From contig NZ_CP022752.1 in NCBI RefSeq assembly GCF_002263515.1, positions 2,852,001 through 2,916,000 on the forward strand: a DNA stretch of 64,000 nt, written 5' to 3'. A program made the translations under genes and the position numbers. The stretch is from Actinopolyspora erythraea. Lineage in GTDB: Bacteria > Actinomycetota > Actinomycetes > Mycobacteriales > Pseudonocardiaceae. Each line of letters opens with the position of its first letter. Position 1 is the stretch's first letter. Shown piece after piece: positions 33,878-43,294 of the stretch. The notes under the pieces were generated by a model, which did no database searches, was not told where the DNA came from, and saw only the letters and a program-made list of their open reading frames with translations.

Positions 33878-35199
33878 GCCGCCTCCTCGGAGTTCAACCA
33901 GGTGCACAGCTCGGTCAGCGCACTCGCGCAGGTGCCGCACCCCGTGCCCGCCCGGGTGCTCGCGGACAGCTCCTCCGGGGAACGGGCTCCCTCCCGCCAG
34001 GCGCTGGTGATCACCCGCTTCGACACGCTGTTGCAGCGGCAGACCAGCGCGTCGTCGGGCAGCGCCGAGGGGGACAGCTCGTCCGGGGCGCTGGGCCCGA
34101 ACAACAGAGCGCGCAGGTCGCCCGGAAGCTCGCGGCCGTCGTCGAAGCACTGGTTGACCACGCCGGTGGCGTGGGGGAAGCCGAGCAGGACGGCCGAGGC
34201 GATCCGGCCGTCGCGGAGGACGAACCGCGCGTAGCGGCCGGAGGAGGGGTCGGACAGCACGACCTCGTCCTCGCCCGGCTCGTCGCCGACGGCGAGCAGG
34301 TCGAGCCCGGGTGCCCTCAGCCGGGTGCGCGGTCCCCCGCCGCGACGCGGGCGTTGACCGGACAGGAGCGCGGCGAGGAGGTCAGCCCGGTCCCAGGCGT
34401 GCTCGGCCGACCCCGGGTCGGCGGTGCAACCCCCTACCGCCCTGATGCGCGGGTCCGAGGTGCGCAGTTCCGAGTCGACCACGACTCCCCCGCACTCGGC
34501 GACGTGGAGCCCGGCGTCCACGGCCAGCCCGCCGTCGGGCCGCCCGTCCGGGGCGACCAGCGCGGTGGCCTGGATCGTGGTGCCGTCGACCAGCCGCACC
34601 CGGCCCGCCCGGTGCTCGGCGATGCGAGCACCCGCGCGGAGCCGGATCGACGGGTCCAGCGCGCGGGCCAGCACCTCCGCGCAGGCGGGGTCGACCCGAC
34701 CGGGCAGCAGTCCGGCGGCGGCCACGAGGTCCACACCGACACCCCCTCGGGCGAGCGTCTGGGCGAGCCGCACCCCGAGCACCCCACCGCCGGACACGAC
34801 CACCCGCCCGCCGGCGTCGATCCGTTCCCGCAGCCGGACGCATTCGTCCACGGTGCTCAGCGAGAGGGCGGAATCCCCCGGTACCACAGGAGAGCTCGTG
34901 CCCGTTGCCAGCACGAGGTCGTCGTAGTCGACGCACTCCCCCGACTCGGTGCGCACCACCCGGTGCTCCCGATCGACCGAGACCGCCCGCGCGCCCGTGC
35001 GCACCCGCTCCGGCAACGGTGGCATCGCGACCGTCTCGACCGGCAACGTCCCGGCGAGCACCCCCGGCAGCAGCACCCGGTTGGGGGCGGGACGTCGGCG
35101 GTCCGCGCCCAGGACCACCACCTCGACGGGATGGCGGGCGAGCTCGTGGGCCAGCCGGTGGGCCACCGGCCCACGTCCGGCGATCACGACCCGGCGCAC
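33874..35199 (-). CDS. Flavoprotein with BFD-type [2Fe-2S] domain (NasB-like)
   Basis: A 441-residue fusion. The FAD-binding N-terminus (VVIAGRGPVAHRLAHELA) and NAD motif (VVVSGGGVLGVRLAQTLA) are followed by a C-terminal bacterioferritin-associated-ferredoxin-like domain with CRCNSVSK and GTGCGTC as the four cluster Cys. This arrangement matches electron-transfer subunits of assimilatory nitrate reductases such as NasB, though shorter. GTG 35199 has GGAGGAG upstream and overlaps the molybdoenzyme 3' end by 16 bases, so synthesis is coupled. The aromatic residues usual at the first FAD loop are changed, so flavin binding may be weak. Confidence 0.85.
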   Translation of the reverse strand: MRRVVIAGRGPVAHRLAHELARHPVEVVVLGADRRRPAPNRVLLPGVLAGTLPVETVAMPPLPERVRTGARAVSVDREHRVVRTESGECVDYDDLVLATGTSSPVVPGDSALSLSTVDECVRLRERIDAGGRVVVSGGGVLGVRLAQTLARGGVGVDLVAAAGLLPGRVDPACAEVLARALDPSIRLRAGARIAEHRAGRVRLVDGTTIQATALVAPDGRPDGGLAVDAGLHVAECGGVVVDSELRTSDPRIRAVGGCTADPGSAEHAWDRADLLAALLSGQRPRRGGGPRTRLRAPGLDLLAVGDEPGEDEVVLSDPSSGRYARFVLRDGRIASAVLLGFPHATGVVNQCFDDGRELPGDLRALLFGPSAPDELSPSALPDDALVCRCNSVSKRVITSAWREGARSPEELSASTRAGTGCGTCASALTELCTWLNSEEAA

Positions 35200-37247
35200 G
35201 ACTCCTCCTCGGGGACGAGCCGGACCGCGCACGTCTTGAACTCCGGCATGCGACTGGTCGGATCCAGGGCCGGGCTGGTGAACAGGTTCGCGCACGCCTG
35301 CCCGGAGAAGTGGAACGGGACGAACACGGTGTCCGGCCTGATCGTCTCCGTGGTGCGCACCCGGACCAACGAGCCGCCGCGACGGCTGCTCACCCAGGCA
35401 CGGGCCCCGTCCGTGAGGCCGCAGCGCCGCGCCGTGTCCGGGTGGGTCTCGACGTGGGCCTCCGGGAGCACCGCGGCGAGTTCGGCCACCCGGCGGGTCT
35501 GCGCTCCGGTCTGGTAGTGCGCGAGCACGCGCCCGGTCGTGGCGTACAGCGGGAAGTCCGCGTCGGGGACCTCGGGGACATCCCGGGGCTCGACCGCGGC
35601 GAACCGGGCACGACCGTCGGGGTGGGCGAAGCCGGCCAGGAACATCCGCGGGGTCGAGCTCCCACCCTCCGGGCAGGGCCAGTGCGGGTTCTCACCGTCG
35701 TCGAGACGCTCGTAGCTGATGCCGGAGTAGTCGGCGGCCCCACCGCTGGAGCACCGCCGCAGCTCCTCGAAGACCTCGGCCGGGGCGCTCGGGAACGCGG
35801 CGGCCGGTTGTCCGAGCCGCACGGCCAGTTCCCGCAGCACCTCGAGGTCGGTGCGCACGCCCTCGGGCGGGGCCACGGCCGCACGGCGGCGCAGCACTCG
35901 GCCATCCAGGTTGGTCATGGTTCCGTCCTCTTCGGCCCACTGCGCGACCGGGAGGACCACGTCCGCCTCCGCGGCCGTCTCCGACGGCACGAAGTCGGTC
36001 ACCACCAGCAGGTCCAGCGCGCGCAGTCGTTCGGTCACCCGGGCCGAGTCCGGCGCCGAGACCACGGGGTTGGAGCCGAACACCAGCAGCGCACGCGCCC
36101 CGCCTTCGGTGCCCAGCCCGGACAACAGCTCCACCGCGCTCGGCCCCGGCCCCGGCAGATCGTCGGCCCGGACGCCCCAGTGCCGCGCGACGTGCTCGCG
36201 TGCCGCCGGGTCGGTGATCGAGCGGTAGCCGGGCAGCTGATCGGCCTTCTGCCCGTGCTCGCGCCCTCCCTGACCGTTGCCCTGCCCCGTCAGGCAGCCG
36301 TACCCCGAGCCCGCACGGCCGGGAAGACCGAGCGCGAGCGCGAGGTTCACGAAGGCCGCCGCGGTGTCGGTGCCCGTGCTGTGCTGCTCGACCCCTCTGC
36401 CGGTGAGCACGTAGGCGTTGTCGGCGGCGGCGAGCAGCCGCACCACCTCCCGCTGCGACTCCGCCGGAACCCCGGTTGTCCGCTCGACGCGCTCCGGCCA
36501 CCAGCCGGACGCCAGCTGCCAGGCACGTTCGAAGCCCGAGGTCCGCTCGTGGACGTAGGCGGTGTCGAGGAAACCCTCGACGACGGCGGTGTGAAACAGC
36601 CCCAGCGCCAGCGCCAGGTCCGTGCCCGGCGCTGGTTGCAGGTGCAGCGCGGCGCGCTCGGCCGTCGCGGTTCGGCGCGGGTCGACGACGACCAGCCGCG
36701 CCGCGTCCAGGTGCTGCATCAGCGGGGGCATCGTCTCGGCCGGATTGGCCCCGGCCAGCAGTACCACGTCCGCACCGCCGAGATCGGTGACCGGGAACGG
36801 GAGCCCACGGTCCACGCCGAACGCGGCGGTACCGGCAGCGGCGGCCGAGGACATGCAGAACCGCCCGTTGTAGTCGATCCGCGAGGTCCCCAGCGCCACC
36901 CGGGCGAACTTTCCCAGCAGGTAGGCCTTCTCGTTGGTCAGCGCACCGCTGCCGAACACCGCCACCGCGTCGTGGCCGTGCCGTGCCCACAGCCGGCGCA
37001 CCCGCTCGGTGACGTGTTCGAGGGCCTCCTCCCAGGACACCGCGCGCAACGGTGCGGAGCGGTCGGTGCGCAACAGCGGCGCCCTGAGGCGGTCGGGCGT
37101 CGCCAGCAGTTCCCCCGCCGTCCAGCCCTTGTGGCACAGCCGACCACGGTTGACCGGGAAATCGGCGGGTTCCACGCGTACCCGGTCCGCCTCCGGGCTC
37201 AGTACCGTAGCGCACTGCAGCGCGCAGTACGGGCAGTGTGTCCGCAT
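35184..37247 (-). CDS. Molybdopterin nitrate reductase-like catalytic subunit
   Basis: A 687-residue Mo-bis-MGD enzyme of the NasC/NapA group. The [4Fe-4S] ligands are Cys5, Cys8, Cys12 and Cys38 (CPYCALQC...LCHKGW), and the probable Mo ligand is Cys131 in GRFCMSSA, the nitrate-reductase form rather than the Ser or selenocysteine of relatives. It has no Tat signal, so it is cytoplasmic, as for assimilatory nitrate reductase. No nitrite reductase, nitrate transporter or molybdenum genes adjoin it. It starts 11 bases after isochorismate synthase, inside the Men run, which is unusual. A role in the quinone pathway cannot be excluded. Confidence 0.87.
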   Translation of the reverse strand: MRTHCPYCALQCATVLSPEADRVRVEPADFPVNRGRLCHKGWTAGELLATPDRLRAPLLRTDRSAPLRAVSWEEALEHVTERVRRLWARHGHDAVAVFGSGALTNEKAYLLGKFARVALGTSRIDYNGRFCMSSAAAAGTAAFGVDRGLPFPVTDLGGADVVLLAGANPAETMPPLMQHLDAARLVVVDPRRTATAERAALHLQPAPGTDLALALGLFHTAVVEGFLDTAYVHERTSGFERAWQLASGWWPERVERTTGVPAESQREVVRLLAAADNAYVLTGRGVEQHSTGTDTAAAFVNLALALGLPGRAGSGYGCLTGQGNGQGGREHGQKADQLPGYRSITDPAAREHVARHWGVRADDLPGPGPSAVELLSGLGTEGGARALLVFGSNPVVSAPDSARVTERLRALDLLVVTDFVPSETAAEADVVLPVAQWAEEDGTMTNLDGRVLRRRAAVAPPEGVRTDLEVLRELAVRLGQPAAAFPSAPAEVFEELRRCSSGGAADYSGISYERLDDGENPHWPCPEGGSSTPRMFLAGFAHPDGRARFAAVEPRDVPEVPDADFPLYATTGRVLAHYQTGAQTRRVAELAAVLPEAHVETHPDTARRCGLTDGARAWVSSRRGGSLVRVRTTETIRPDTVFVPFHFSGQACANLFTSPALDPTSRMPEFKTCAVRLVPEEESCAGS

Positions 37248-37258
37248 CGCCTCGTTCC

Positions 37259-38380
37259 TCAACCTCCGGACCGGACCAGCGAGTCGCCGTCCAGGTCGAG
37301 CACCTGCCGCATCGTGGACATCTTGGCTCCCACCTCGCCGAACTCCATCGGGATCGACGAGCCCCGCACGATGCCACCACCGGCGCGCAGGTCCACGTGC
37401 CCGGCCGCGACGTCGGCTTCCATGCCGCGCAGCGCCATGTAGAACTCGCAGTCCCTCGGACCGTCGAACCAACCCACCAGTCCGGCGTAGTAGCTGCGTT
37501 CACCCTCGTGCTCGAGGATGAACTCGTTCGCCTCGTCCCGGGGAACACCGCACACCGCCGGGGACGGGTGCAGCGTCCCCAGCATCTCCGACAGCGCGAT
37601 CTCGTCCGAACGCAGCGTTCCTTCGATGGGCGTACCGAGGTGCCACACGTGCGAGGCCGACACCAGGCTAGGCTCGGCGGGCACGTCCAGCCGGGAACAG
37701 TACGGCGCGAGCCCCTCGCGCAGGAAGTCGACCAGGTAGGCGTGCTCCGACCGGAACTTCGCGGTGGCCAGCAGCCGCCGCGCACGCCGCCGGTCGTCCT
37801 CCTCCGACAGCCGCGGATCCTTCGGCAGCGTGCCGGCCAGCGGATGCAGCACGATCCGGTTCGCGTGTCGACGCAGGAACAACTCCGGGCTCGACCCGAG
37901 GTGGTAGGAGTGCGGCCGGTGGAGGTTGCGCACGCGGAAGTTGTTCCCGGCCGGGTAGGCCTCCCGGATGATCCGGTACAGCGCGTCGACGTCGAGTTCG
38001 CCGTCGACCAGGTAGCGCTCCACCCGCGCCAGCACGACCTTCTCCAGTTCACGCTCGCCGCCCCCGAGGGCGTGCAGCGCGGTGTCCAGCGAACTCAGGT
38101 AGCGCTCGGTCTCGGAGGCGTTGAACCGCACGTCGTAGCGGAAGCGGGGTTCCACCCCCTCCCGCTCCTCGGCGGGCGCCCGCAGGCTGCCGCCGAACAG
38201 CGAGCAGCCGTGGCCGTCGTTCTCGTACGGGATCAAGCCACCGACGGCCCTGTCGTCACCGCCGGACAGCCACTTCTCCGCCTGCTCGACCGACTCGAAC
38301 CGCTCGTCACCGTCGATGTCCAGGGCCGTCACGGCGTTGGCGAAGCGGAACACGGGGGTATCCGAGTTGGACGGTTTCAT
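37259..38380 (-). CDS. menF: Isochorismate synthase
   Basis: A 373-residue chorismate-utilising enzyme. The conserved C-terminal half is complete: EKVVLAR, SPELFL, HPLAGTLPK, SEHAYLVDFL, LHPSPAVCGVP and AGGGIVRGSSIPMEFGEVGAKM with the Mg-binding Glu. It converts chorismate to isochorismate, the first Men step. It could also feed a salicylate or dihydroxybenzoate siderophore, but no lyase, isochorismatase or NRPS is present, and MenD, MenB, MenE and MenC are its neighbours. It is 11 bases from both adjacent genes. Confidence 0.9.
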   Translation of the reverse strand: MKPSNSDTPVFRFANAVTALDIDGDERFESVEQAEKWLSGGDDRAVGGLIPYENDGHGCSLFGGSLRAPAEEREGVEPRFRYDVRFNASETERYLSSLDTALHALGGGERELEKVVLARVERYLVDGELDVDALYRIIREAYPAGNNFRVRNLHRPHSYHLGSSPELFLRRHANRIVLHPLAGTLPKDPRLSEEDDRRRARRLLATAKFRSEHAYLVDFLREGLAPYCSRLDVPAEPSLVSASHVWHLGTPIEGTLRSDEIALSEMLGTLHPSPAVCGVPRDEANEFILEHEGERSYYAGLVGWFDGPRDCEFYMALRGMEADVAAGHVDLRAGGGIVRGSSIPMEFGEVGAKMSTMRQVLDLDGDSLVRSGG

Positions 38381-38391
38381 CGCGGCGCCCC

Positions 38392-39459
38392 TCAGTAGTC
38401 GGTGTAGCCGTTCGATCCACCGGCGTAGAACGTCGCCGGGTCCGGTATCGCGAGCGTCCGGTCCTCGGCCAGCCGAGTCACCAGGTCCGGGTTGGCGATG
38501 AACGTACGCCCGGCCGAGACCAGATCAGCCCCGCGCTCCAGCGGCTCGGCCAGCCGCTGCCTCACCCGCGCGGAGTCGTCGACCGGATCGACTCCAGCGT
38601 TGTGCAGCCAGGTTCCGCCCCAGTTCGACGCGACCAGGTCGAGCACGGCCGAATCGCTGAATCCCGAGGTGTGGCAGTAGGCCAGGGCCGTGATCTCCGG
38701 GCTGTTCAGCAGGTGCCCGTAGGTCTCGGTGAGCTCGCCCTCGGCGATGCGGGTGATCGAGAACCCGGGGGAGATCTTGATGCCCACCCGTTCCGGCCCG
38801 ATCGCGTTCGCCACCGCCGCGGCGACCTCGATCGCCAACCGGCAGTTCGCCGCCGGGGAACCACCGTAGGCGTCGGTGCGGTGGTTGGTGCCCGCCGCGA
38901 GGAACTGGTGGAGCAGGAAACCGTTTCCCGCGTGCAGCTCGACACCGTCGAACCCGGCCGCCACCGCCGAGACCGCGCTGCTGACGTGCGCGTCGACGGC
39001 CCGGCGGATGTCGGACTCCGACATCGCGCGGGTCTCGGGGTGCTCGACGACCTGGTCACCGAGCTTGGTGGTCTCCTGTGGCCGCACCGCGGACGGCCCC
39101 ATCGGCTGGTGTCCACCGTTGACGTCCGGGTGAGCGGCGAGTCCGGCGTGCATGAGCTGCACGAAGATCCGCCCGCCCGCCTCGTGCACGGCCGAGGTGA
39201 CCCGCTCCCAGCCCGCCACCTGGGCCGGGGTGCACAGGTAGGGGCTGTTCGGCTGGCTCCGGGCTTCCGGGCAGGGGTGAGTGCTCTCGGTGATGAGCAG
39301 CCCGGCACCGGCGCGCTGCCGGTAGTACTCGGCCATCAGCTCGGTCGGAGTGCCGTCGTCCGCGGCGCGGCGGCGCCCCATCGGCGACATCACCAGGCGG
39401 TTGGCCAACTTCGTGTCCGCCAGTTCGTAGGGGGTGAACAGCTCGGATTCGAAGGACAT
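38392..39459 (-). CDS. Old Yellow Enzyme-family flavin oxidoreductase
   Basis: A 355-residue FMN alkene reductase: LANRLVMSPMGRRRA, FVQLMHAGLAAHPDVNGG for the active-site pair region, GVELHAGNGFLLHQFLA and SAGRTFIANPDLV. It is clearly different from the copy at 13200. Its ATG overlaps the MenE stop by one base (TGATG) and isochorismate synthase follows 11 bases later, so it is an integral part of the Men run. Standard menaquinone synthesis has no alkene-reductase step, so it may tailor a quinone or enone product. Confidence 0.9.
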   Translation of the reverse strand: MSFESELFTPYELADTKLANRLVMSPMGRRRAADDGTPTELMAEYYRQRAGAGLLITESTHPCPEARSQPNSPYLCTPAQVAGWERVTSAVHEAGGRIFVQLMHAGLAAHPDVNGGHQPMGPSAVRPQETTKLGDQVVEHPETRAMSESDIRRAVDAHVSSAVSAVAAGFDGVELHAGNGFLLHQFLAAGTNHRTDAYGGSPAANCRLAIEVAAAVANAIGPERVGIKISPGFSITRIAEGELTETYGHLLNSPEITALAYCHTSGFSDSAVLDLVASNWGGTWLHNAGVDPVDDSARVRQRLAEPLERGADLVSAGRTFIANPDLVTRLAEDRTLAIPDPATFYAGGSNGYTDY

Positions 39460-40604
39460 CAGTCGTGCTCCTCACGGGACGGGAACGCTTCACGGATCCG
39501 GCGCCGGTCGAGTTTTCCGTTCGGCAACCGCGGCGGGTCTTCGGTGACCACCACGGACCGCGGCGCGAAGTAGTGGTCCAGACGCTCTCTGACGAGGCCT
39601 CTGATCCGCTCTCCGGCCAGCCCGGTGCCCGGCACCACGCACACGTAGCTGGCCACGACCTCTCCCCACTCGGGGTCGGGAAGGCCGAAGGTGCAGGACT
39701 CCGCCACACCGGGGAGTCCTTCGATGCAGTCGTCGACCGCGCGGGGTGGTACCTTCACCCCGCCAGTGTTGATCATGTCGTCGAGGCGTCCGTCGACGCG
39801 CAACCGCCCGTCGACGATCCGGCCCCGGTCGGCGGTGCGGAACCAACGGCCCTCGGAATCCGTGTAGAAGGCGGCGTCGCGCTGGTCGTCGCCGAGGTAG
39901 CCCTCGGCCAGCACCGGACCGCCGAGGTGGATCTCGCCGTCCAGTATCCGGATCCGCACGTCCCGCAGCGGGGTCCCGTCGTAGACGCAGCCGCCGCAGG
40001 TCTCGGTCATGCCGTAGGTGGTGCGGATCTGGGCGACCTGGCGGGCCCGCTCGGCTGTGGCCGCGTCCAGCGGCGCCCCACCGATGAGCACGCCGTCGAA
40101 CCGGCCGAGCTCCGCGCGTGCGGCCGGTTCCGCCAACAGCCGTTTGAGCTGGGTGGGAACGAGCGAGACGTACCGGCGCCCCGGCGGCAGCGCACGGCTA
40201 CCCGCCACGAACGCCTCCGGGGTGAATCCCTCCGAGGTGTCCACGGGGGTCACCTCGGAGCCGGACAACACCGCCCGGGTCACCACCTGGAACCCCGCGA
40301 CATGACCGGGAGGCAGGGTCAACAACCACGAGCCCGGTCCGCCCAGCGCGGCTTCCGTGCCCGCCGCCGAGGCGCGCAGTGCCTCCCGGCCGAGCACGGT
40401 CCGCTTCGGACGACCCGTCGAACCGGAGGTGGTGACGACCGCGGCGACCCCGGGCGACACCGTCTCCGGCACCTCCCCGGCGTCCGCGCCCGGCGCGACG
40501 GCGATCCCGCCCGCCAGCGCCTCGCCGATGCCATCGCGCAGCACGGCCAGCGCCGCGCTCCGCTCCTCCGGCAGCTCCAGCGGCTTCAGGGGGATCTTCC
40601 ACAT
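39459..40604 (-). CDS. menE: o-Succinylbenzoate-CoA ligase MenE
   Basis: A 381-residue adenylate-forming ligase, short as is usual for actinobacterial MenE. It has the P-loop TTSGSTGRPK, TYGMTETCGG for motif A5 and RVDGRLDDMINTGGVKV for the hinge and A8. It activates o-succinylbenzoate with ATP and CoA. CGGAGGCGG precedes ATG 40604. It follows MenB by 11 bases. Confidence 0.92.
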   Translation of the reverse strand: MWKIPLKPLELPEERSAALAVLRDGIGEALAGGIAVAPGADAGEVPETVSPGVAAVVTTSGSTGRPKRTVLGREALRASAAGTEAALGGPGSWLLTLPPGHVAGFQVVTRAVLSGSEVTPVDTSEGFTPEAFVAGSRALPPGRRYVSLVPTQLKRLLAEPAARAELGRFDGVLIGGAPLDAATAERARQVAQIRTTYGMTETCGGCVYDGTPLRDVRIRILDGEIHLGGPVLAEGYLGDDQRDAAFYTDSEGRWFRTADRGRIVDGRLRVDGRLDDMINTGGVKVPPRAVDDCIEGLPGVAESCTFGLPDPEWGEVVASYVCVVPGTGLAGERIRGLVRERLDHYFAPRSVVVTEDPPRLPNGKLDRRRIREAFPSREEHD

Positions 40605-40615
40605 GACCGCCTCCG

Positions 40616-41548
40616 TCAGAAGTACCGGGGGAATCCCGACCAGTCGGGGCTGCGCTTGTCGAGGAACGCCGCCTTGCCCTCCGCCGCCTCCTCGGTCATG
40701 TAGGCCAGGCGGGTCGCTTCCCCGGCGAACAGCTGCTGGCCGTGCATCCCGTCGTCGGGCAGGTTGAACCCGTACTTGAGCATCCGGATCGCCTGCGGTG
40801 ACTGGTCGGCGATGTCCACGGCCATCCGCACCGCGGCGTCCTCCACCTCGCCGTGGTCGGCGACGAGGTTGACCGCGCCCATCTCCCGCATCTCCTCGGC
40901 CGAGTACGTGCGGGCCAGGAAGAAGATCTCCCGGGCCCGTTTCTGACCGACCTGCCGGGCCAGCAGCGCCGAGCCGTAGCCGCCGTCGAACGAACCGACG
41001 GTCGCGTCGGTCTGCTTGAACGTCCCGTGCTGCCTGGAAGCGATGGTCAGGTCGCACACCACGTGCAGCGAGTGCCCACCACCGGCCGCCCAGCCGTTGA
41101 CCACGGCGACCACGACCTTCGGCATGGCACGGATCAACCGCTGCACCTCGAGGACGTGCAGCCGCCCCCGGTTCGCGGCGGCCTGCCTCTCGTCGACGTC
41201 GTCCGGCTCGTACAGGTAGCCGTCCCGGCCGCGCACCCGCTGGTCCCCACCCGAGCAGAACGCCCAGCCACCGTCCTTCTCAGAGGGACCGTTGCCGGTG
41301 AGCAGCACAGTGCCCACGTCCGAGCTGCGGCGTGCGTGCTCCAGCGCGGTGTAGAGCTCGTCGACCGTGTGCGGCCGGAACGCGTTGCGCACCTCCGGCC
41401 GGTCGAAGGCGATGCGCACGGCGCCGATGTCCTTGTCCGAACCGCTGCGCGCCGCGCCGACGTAGCGGTGGTAGCTGATGTCGGTGAAGTCGAACCCGTC
41501 GACCCGTTTCCAGTCCGACTCCCGGAACGGCCGTGTCGTATCGTCCAC
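40616..41548 (-). CDS. menB: 1,4-Dihydroxy-2-naphthoyl-CoA synthase MenB
   Basis: A 310-residue crotonase-fold enzyme performing the Dieckmann-type ring closure of OSB-CoA. Family marks include ISYHRYVG, RPEVRNAFRPHTVDEL, FCSGGDQRVRG, GWAAGGGHSLHVVCDLTIAS and TVGSFDGGYGS, with the C-terminal SPDWSGFPR. The start is GTG 41548 behind AAAGGCGGA. The longer upstream frame is not similar to anything. Confidence 0.94.
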   Translation of the reverse strand: MDDTTRPFRESDWKRVDGFDFTDISYHRYVGAARSGSDKDIGAVRIAFDRPEVRNAFRPHTVDELYTALEHARRSSDVGTVLLTGNGPSEKDGGWAFCSGGDQRVRGRDGYLYEPDDVDERQAAANRGRLHVLEVQRLIRAMPKVVVAVVNGWAAGGGHSLHVVCDLTIASRQHGTFKQTDATVGSFDGGYGSALLARQVGQKRAREIFFLARTYSAEEMREMGAVNLVADHGEVEDAAVRMAVDIADQSPQAIRMLKYGFNLPDDGMHGQQLFAGEATRLAYMTEEAAEGKAAFLDKRSPDWSGFPRYF

Positions 41549-41586
41549 AGCAATCCGCCTTTCCCGTGTGTCATGAATCGGTCCGG

Positions 41587-43248
41587 TCACGCCACGGACC
41601 GGTGCGGTTCGGCGCGGCGCACGCGCTCGCGCACGTCGGTGTGGAGCTCGCGCAGCGTCGAGCGGCGAGTGGGGACCTCGACGACTTCCAGTCCTCTCGG
41701 ATCTCCCAGGTCCTCGGCCCGGGCGAGGCGGTGGGCGACGCCGTAGGCCTCGCACAGCGCGCTGATGTCCGCCCGCTGCGGGGTGCCGTACAACCGCTCG
41801 AAGGCATCGCCGAAGTCGGCTTCCCGGAAGCGGGGGGCACCCTGCTCGAGCGTTTCGAAGATTCCGCCGCCGGTGTCGTTGGCCACCACCACCGCCAGGT
41901 TGTCCGGCCGCCGCTCCAGCGAACCGAACTGCAACGAGGCCGCGTCGTGCAGGAACGTCAGATCCCCGACCATCGCGATCACCCGCTGCGCGGGGCGGCT
42001 CAGCGCCAGCCCGATCGCCGAGCCGAGGGTGCCGTCGATCCCCGCGACCCCCCGGTTGGAGTGCACCTCCACCCCGTCCGGCACGTCGCCGACCAGCGAA
42101 ACGTCCCGGACCGGGTTCGAAGCTCCCAACCACACCAGGTCGCCCGGGGCGACGGAGCGCAGCAGGGCGCGGGCGACGTGCGGGCCGCCCGGTTCCTCCG
42201 CCGTGCGGTCCAACCCGTCCTGCCAGCACTCCCGCACGAGGCGGTCCACCTCGGCGACCTCGGCGAGCCACTCGGCGGGGTTATCCCCGATGAATCGGTA
42301 ACGGGCACCGATCCGGTCGGCGTGCGCCGACGCGAAGACCCCGCCGCGCACCGCTCCGGACTCCACGAGCACTTCCACTCCCGGACGTGCCAGCGGTTCC
42401 GAGACCGCCCGGTGCAGCGTGGGACAACCGAGCACGACCACCCGGCGCGGCGCCAGGTACTCCAGCGCCCACGGGTGGATCCCGTTGCGCCCGGCTGCTC
42501 GCACGGTGGGCTCCGCGACCACCGGGACCTCCGGCGGGACCGCGTCGAGATCAGCACCGTCGCCCGCGATCACCACGGTGGGCTCGGACAGCTCGACCGT
42601 CGTGGCGGGGAGGTCGGCCGAAGCGGCCGGTTCCCCGCTGGTCCAGGGCACCCCGCCGGGTCTTCCCTCCGGGGCCGCTACCTCCGGGGAGGACGGCGGC
42701 GCCCCGGAGGTCAGCGGCAGGTCGATCTGCACCGGCCCCGGAGCACCGCCGAAACCACCGCCTGCCGCCAGCACGGCGGCCGAGACATGTCCGCGCAGGT
42801 CCGCGTTGACCGCATCGTCCCGGTCACGCGTGCTGCCGAGCTGCACCTTGTGCACGACCTGGCCGTCGAAGAACGCGAACTGCTCGACGGTCTGGTTGGC
42901 GCCGGTGCCGAGCAGTTCCGGCGGTCGGTTCGCGCTGAGCACCACCAGCGGCACTTTCCCGTGGTTGGCCTCGCACACCGCGGGCAGCGCGTTGGCCACC
43001 GCCGTGCCCGACGTCGTCACCACCGCCGCCGGGCGACCGCTGCCCTTGGACAGGCCGAGCGCGACGAAGGCCGCCGAGCGCTCGTCCAGCCGCACGTGCA
43101 GCTCGATCTCGCCCGACTGGGCGAGCCGGTGCAGCGCGAACCCGATCGGCCCGTTGCGCGAACCGGGGCAGTAGACGAAGTCCCGCACGTTGTTGCGGAG
43201 GAGTTCGTCGACGACGGCCGTCGCCGACGTGTTCGGCTCGATTGCCAC
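41587..43248 (-). CDS. menD: SEPHCHC synthase MenD
   Basis: A ThDP-dependent enzyme of about 553 residues that condenses isochorismate with a succinyl semialdehyde unit from 2-oxoglutarate. It shows CPGSRNGPIGFAL, LDERSAAFVALGLSKGSGRP with the ThDP-activating Glu, TTSGTAVANALPAV, and the ThDP/Mg segment MVGDLTFLHDAASL. I chose GTG 43248 because GGAGAGG is correctly spaced from it; GTG 43254 abuts that site. It leads the core menD-menB-menE series. Confidence 0.93.
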   Translation of the reverse strand: MAIEPNTSATAVVDELLRNNVRDFVYCPGSRNGPIGFALHRLAQSGEIELHVRLDERSAAFVALGLSKGSGRPAAVVTTSGTAVANALPAVCEANHGKVPLVVLSANRPPELLGTGANQTVEQFAFFDGQVVHKVQLGSTRDRDDAVNADLRGHVSAAVLAAGGGFGGAPGPVQIDLPLTSGAPPSSPEVAAPEGRPGGVPWTSGEPAASADLPATTVELSEPTVVIAGDGADLDAVPPEVPVVAEPTVRAAGRNGIHPWALEYLAPRRVVVLGCPTLHRAVSEPLARPGVEVLVESGAVRGGVFASAHADRIGARYRFIGDNPAEWLAEVAEVDRLVRECWQDGLDRTAEEPGGPHVARALLRSVAPGDLVWLGASNPVRDVSLVGDVPDGVEVHSNRGVAGIDGTLGSAIGLALSRPAQRVIAMVGDLTFLHDAASLQFGSLERRPDNLAVVVANDTGGGIFETLEQGAPRFREADFGDAFERLYGTPQRADISALCEAYGVAHRLARAEDLGDPRGLEVVEVPTRRSTLRELHTDVRERVRRAEPHRSVA

Positions 43249-43294
43249 TCGCACACCTCTCCGGAGATGAAGTACTCGTCTGCGGCAGAACCCG

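Noticed and set aside
37259..38380. Salicylate or catecholate siderophore pathway from the isochorismate synthase
   Set aside because: No isochorismatase, pyruvate lyase, DHB dehydrogenase, adenylation/NRPS gene or iron box accompanies it; its neighbours are Men enzymes.
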